A DNA stretch of 8,100 nt from Brevundimonas sp. (GTDB taxonomy: Bacteria; Pseudomonadota; Alphaproteobacteria; Caulobacterales; Caulobacteraceae): assembly GCA_020253595.1 (NCBI GenBank), contig JADCBH010000016.1:1-8100 (forward strand). The letters run 5' to 3'. The notes under the pieces were generated by a model. The model did no database searches and had not been told where the DNA came from. It saw nothing but the letters and a program-made list of their open reading frames with translations. Positions 6,952 to 8,100 of this stretch are shown here, in pieces; within the stretch, counting starts at the first letter, position 1, and each line of letters begins with the position of its first letter. A program made the translations under genes and the position numbers.

Positions 6952-7007
6952 TCACCCCTCATCCGACCTCGCTGCGCTCGGCCACCTTCTCCCGCAAGGG
7001 GAGAAGG
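6952..7007 (-). repeat. Palindromic intergenic repeat, copy 2 (inverted)
   Basis: This is a 56-base unit in reverse orientation to copy 1. The outer parts are identical to copy 1, but the centre is replaced by gagcgcagcgaggt and is 6 bases longer. The spacer between the copies is 55 bases. Read from hemA it begins 3 bases after the stop codon, so its 9-bp hairpin would form right at the end of the hemA message. No T-tract follows, so it is not a standard intrinsic terminator. Confidence 0.82.
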
Positions 7008-7010
7008 ACG

Positions 7011-8100
7011 TCAGGCGGCGACCGACGTCCGTGCGAGCGCGCAGTGACCCCAGATTTCCGACAGGGCGTCGATCAGGCGGTCGATATCACCGTCGGTGTG
7101 GACCGGCGAGGGCGTGATGCGCAGCCGCTCGGTGCCCTTGGGCACGGTCGGATAGTTGATGGGCTGCACATAGATGCCGTGGTGCTCCATCAGCCAGTCG
7201 GAGATCATCTTGCACTTGTGCGGGTCGCCGACCATCACGGGGATGATGTGGCTGTCGTTCTGCATGTGCGGGATCCCCGCCATATCGAGACGCCAGCGAA
7301 CACGGGTGACCCGGTCCTGGTGGCGGGCGCGTTCCATCTCCGAGGCCTTCAGATGGCGCACGCTGGCGCAGGCACCGGCGGCCACGGCGGGCGGCAGCGC
7401 GGTGGTGAAGATGAAGCCGGACGCATAGCTGCGCACCCAGTCGCACAGGGCCGTGGAGGCGGCGATGTAGCCGCCCATGACGCCGAAGGCCTTGCCCAGC
7501 GTGCCCTCGATGACGGTGATGCGGTCCATCAGGCCCTCGCGTTCGGCGACGCCGCCGCCGCGCGGCCCGTAGAGGCCGACGCCGTGGACCTCGTCGAGAT
7601 AGGTCATGGCCCCATGGGCCTCTGACACTTCCACGATCTCGCGGATCGGCCCGATGTCGCCGTCCATCGAATAGACGCTCTCGAAGGCGACCAGCTTGGG
7701 CCGCGCCGGGTCCAGTTCGGACAGCAGCTGGTTCAGATGCTCCGGGTCGTTGTGGCGGAAGATCTTGCGCTCGGCGCGGCTGTGGCGAATGCCCTCGATC
7801 ATGGACGCATGGTTCTGGGCGTCGGACAGGACCATACAGTTCGGCAGGCGCGCCGCGAGCGTGCCCAGCGCCGCCCAGTTGGACACATAGCCCGACGTGA
7901 ACAGCAGCGCCGCTTCCTTGCCGTGCAGGTCAGCGAGCTCGCGCTCCAGCAGGACGTGCTGGTGGTTGGTGCCGGAGATATTGCGGGTGCCGCCGGCGCC
8001 TGCGCCGCAGCTGTCGATCGCATCGTGCATGGCCTTCAGCACGTGCGGGCTCTGGCCCATGCCGAGGTAGTCGTTGGAGCACCAGACGGTTACCTCGCTG
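7011..8100 (-). CDS. hemA: 5-aminolevulinate synthase, partial (N-terminus outside window)
   Basis: This enzyme condenses glycine with succinyl-CoA to 5-aminolevulinate, releasing CO2 and CoA. It is the first step of tetrapyrrole (haem, and where present B12 and chlorophyll) synthesis by the Shemin route, uses pyridoxal phosphate and acts in the cytosol. The frame stays open beyond the first ATG at 8060 up to the window edge, where VTVWCSNDYLGMGQ is the typical N-terminal segment. So 362 residues are visible and about 40 are missing, against a usual ~405. Visible motifs are GAGGTRNISGTNHQH, LFTSGYVSN, the cofactor-binding YLDEVHGVGLYGPRGGG, and EGTLGKAFGVMGGY, whose Lys (codon 7491-7493) should form the Schiff base with the cofactor. 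IYVQPINYPTVPKGTERLRI lies near the C-terminus. This set of motifs separates it from the related KBL and BioF enzymes. No key residue is missing. The promoter lies outside the window. Confidence 0.97.
   Translation of the reverse strand, partial: SEVTVWCSNDYLGMGQSPHVLKAMHDAIDSCGAGAGGTRNISGTNHQHVLLERELADLHGKEAALLFTSGYVSNWAALGTLAARLPNCMVLSDAQNHASMIEGIRHSRAERKIFRHNDPEHLNQLLSELDPARPKLVAFESVYSMDGDIGPIREIVEVSEAHGAMTYLDEVHGVGLYGPRGGGVAEREGLMDRITVIEGTLGKAFGVMGGYIAASTALCDWVRSYASGFIFTTALPPAVAAGACASVRHLKASEMERARHQDRVTRVRWRLDMAGIPHMQNDSHIIPVMVGDPHKCKMISDWLMEHHGIYVQPINYPTVPKGTERLRITPSPVHTDGDIDRLIDALSEIWGHCALARTSVAA

Larger units (their letters stand above)
6705..7010. other. Intergenic region between hemA and the DUF2189 gene
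   Basis: This stretch of 306 bases holds no convincing gene. The right half carries two inverted copies of a palindromic repeat, listed separately. The left part (6718-6846) should contain the DUF2189 promoter on the minus strand, but I find no pair of -35 and -10 boxes that I would defend. No tRNA, riboswitch or T-tract terminator was seen. Confidence 0.6.

Noticed and set aside
6893..7117. Small plus-strand frame (74 codons) across the repeat and the end of hemA
   Set aside because: It crosses a palindromic repeat and runs into hemA in antisense, with no ribosome site and no conserved feature.

Overview
The window is a GC-rich stretch of chromosome with tightly packed genes. It most resembles an alphaproteobacterium of the Caulobacteraceae (Brevundimonas/Caulobacter-like). 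Three things point there: a Shemin-type 5-aminolevulinate synthase, a large TonB-dependent receptor of the type that is abundant in these bacteria, and a pair of short 'ctccccttgcgggagaagg' intergenic repeats of a kind common in alphaproteobacterial genomes. The placement is inferred from gene content and style; no marker gene here fixes the genus.

Layout, left to right. (1) Positions 1-899, minus strand: a small exported protein of unknown function with a two-cysteine motif, followed about 19 bases downstream by a TPR-repeat protein that runs off the left edge. The two probably form one transcript. (2) Positions 900-1187: a divergent intergenic region with a plausible housekeeping promoter for the rightward gene, two interleaved short palindromes and a leader hairpin. 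(3) Positions 1188-4154, plus strand: a complete TonB-dependent outer-membrane receptor that most likely starts at TTG, followed by a textbook intrinsic terminator. (4) Positions 4260-5921, plus strand: a 12-TM major facilitator transporter of the metabolite:H+ symporter type, carrying an unusual insertion of about 115 residues in a periplasmic loop. (5) Positions 5922-6704, minus strand: a DUF2189 membrane protein whose stop codon directly abuts the transporter's stop. (6) Positions 6705-7010: an intergenic region with two inverted copies of a palindromic repeat. (7) Positions 7011-8100, minus strand: the C-terminal ~362 residues of 5-aminolevulinate synthase (hemA), cut by the right edge.

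How the genes fit together. The receptor and the transporter could form an outer- and inner-membrane uptake route, but the strong terminator between them argues against simple co-transcription, and neither substrate can be read from the sequence. hemA is housekeeping (tetrapyrrole synthesis) and has no evident link to the others. I see no phage, insertion sequence, CRISPR, toxin-antitoxin or defence genes, and no clear undescribed multi-gene system. The observations most worth a second look are the periplasmic insertion in the transporter, the inverted repeat pair behind hemA, and the receptor's TTG start overlapping a tiny upstream reading frame.
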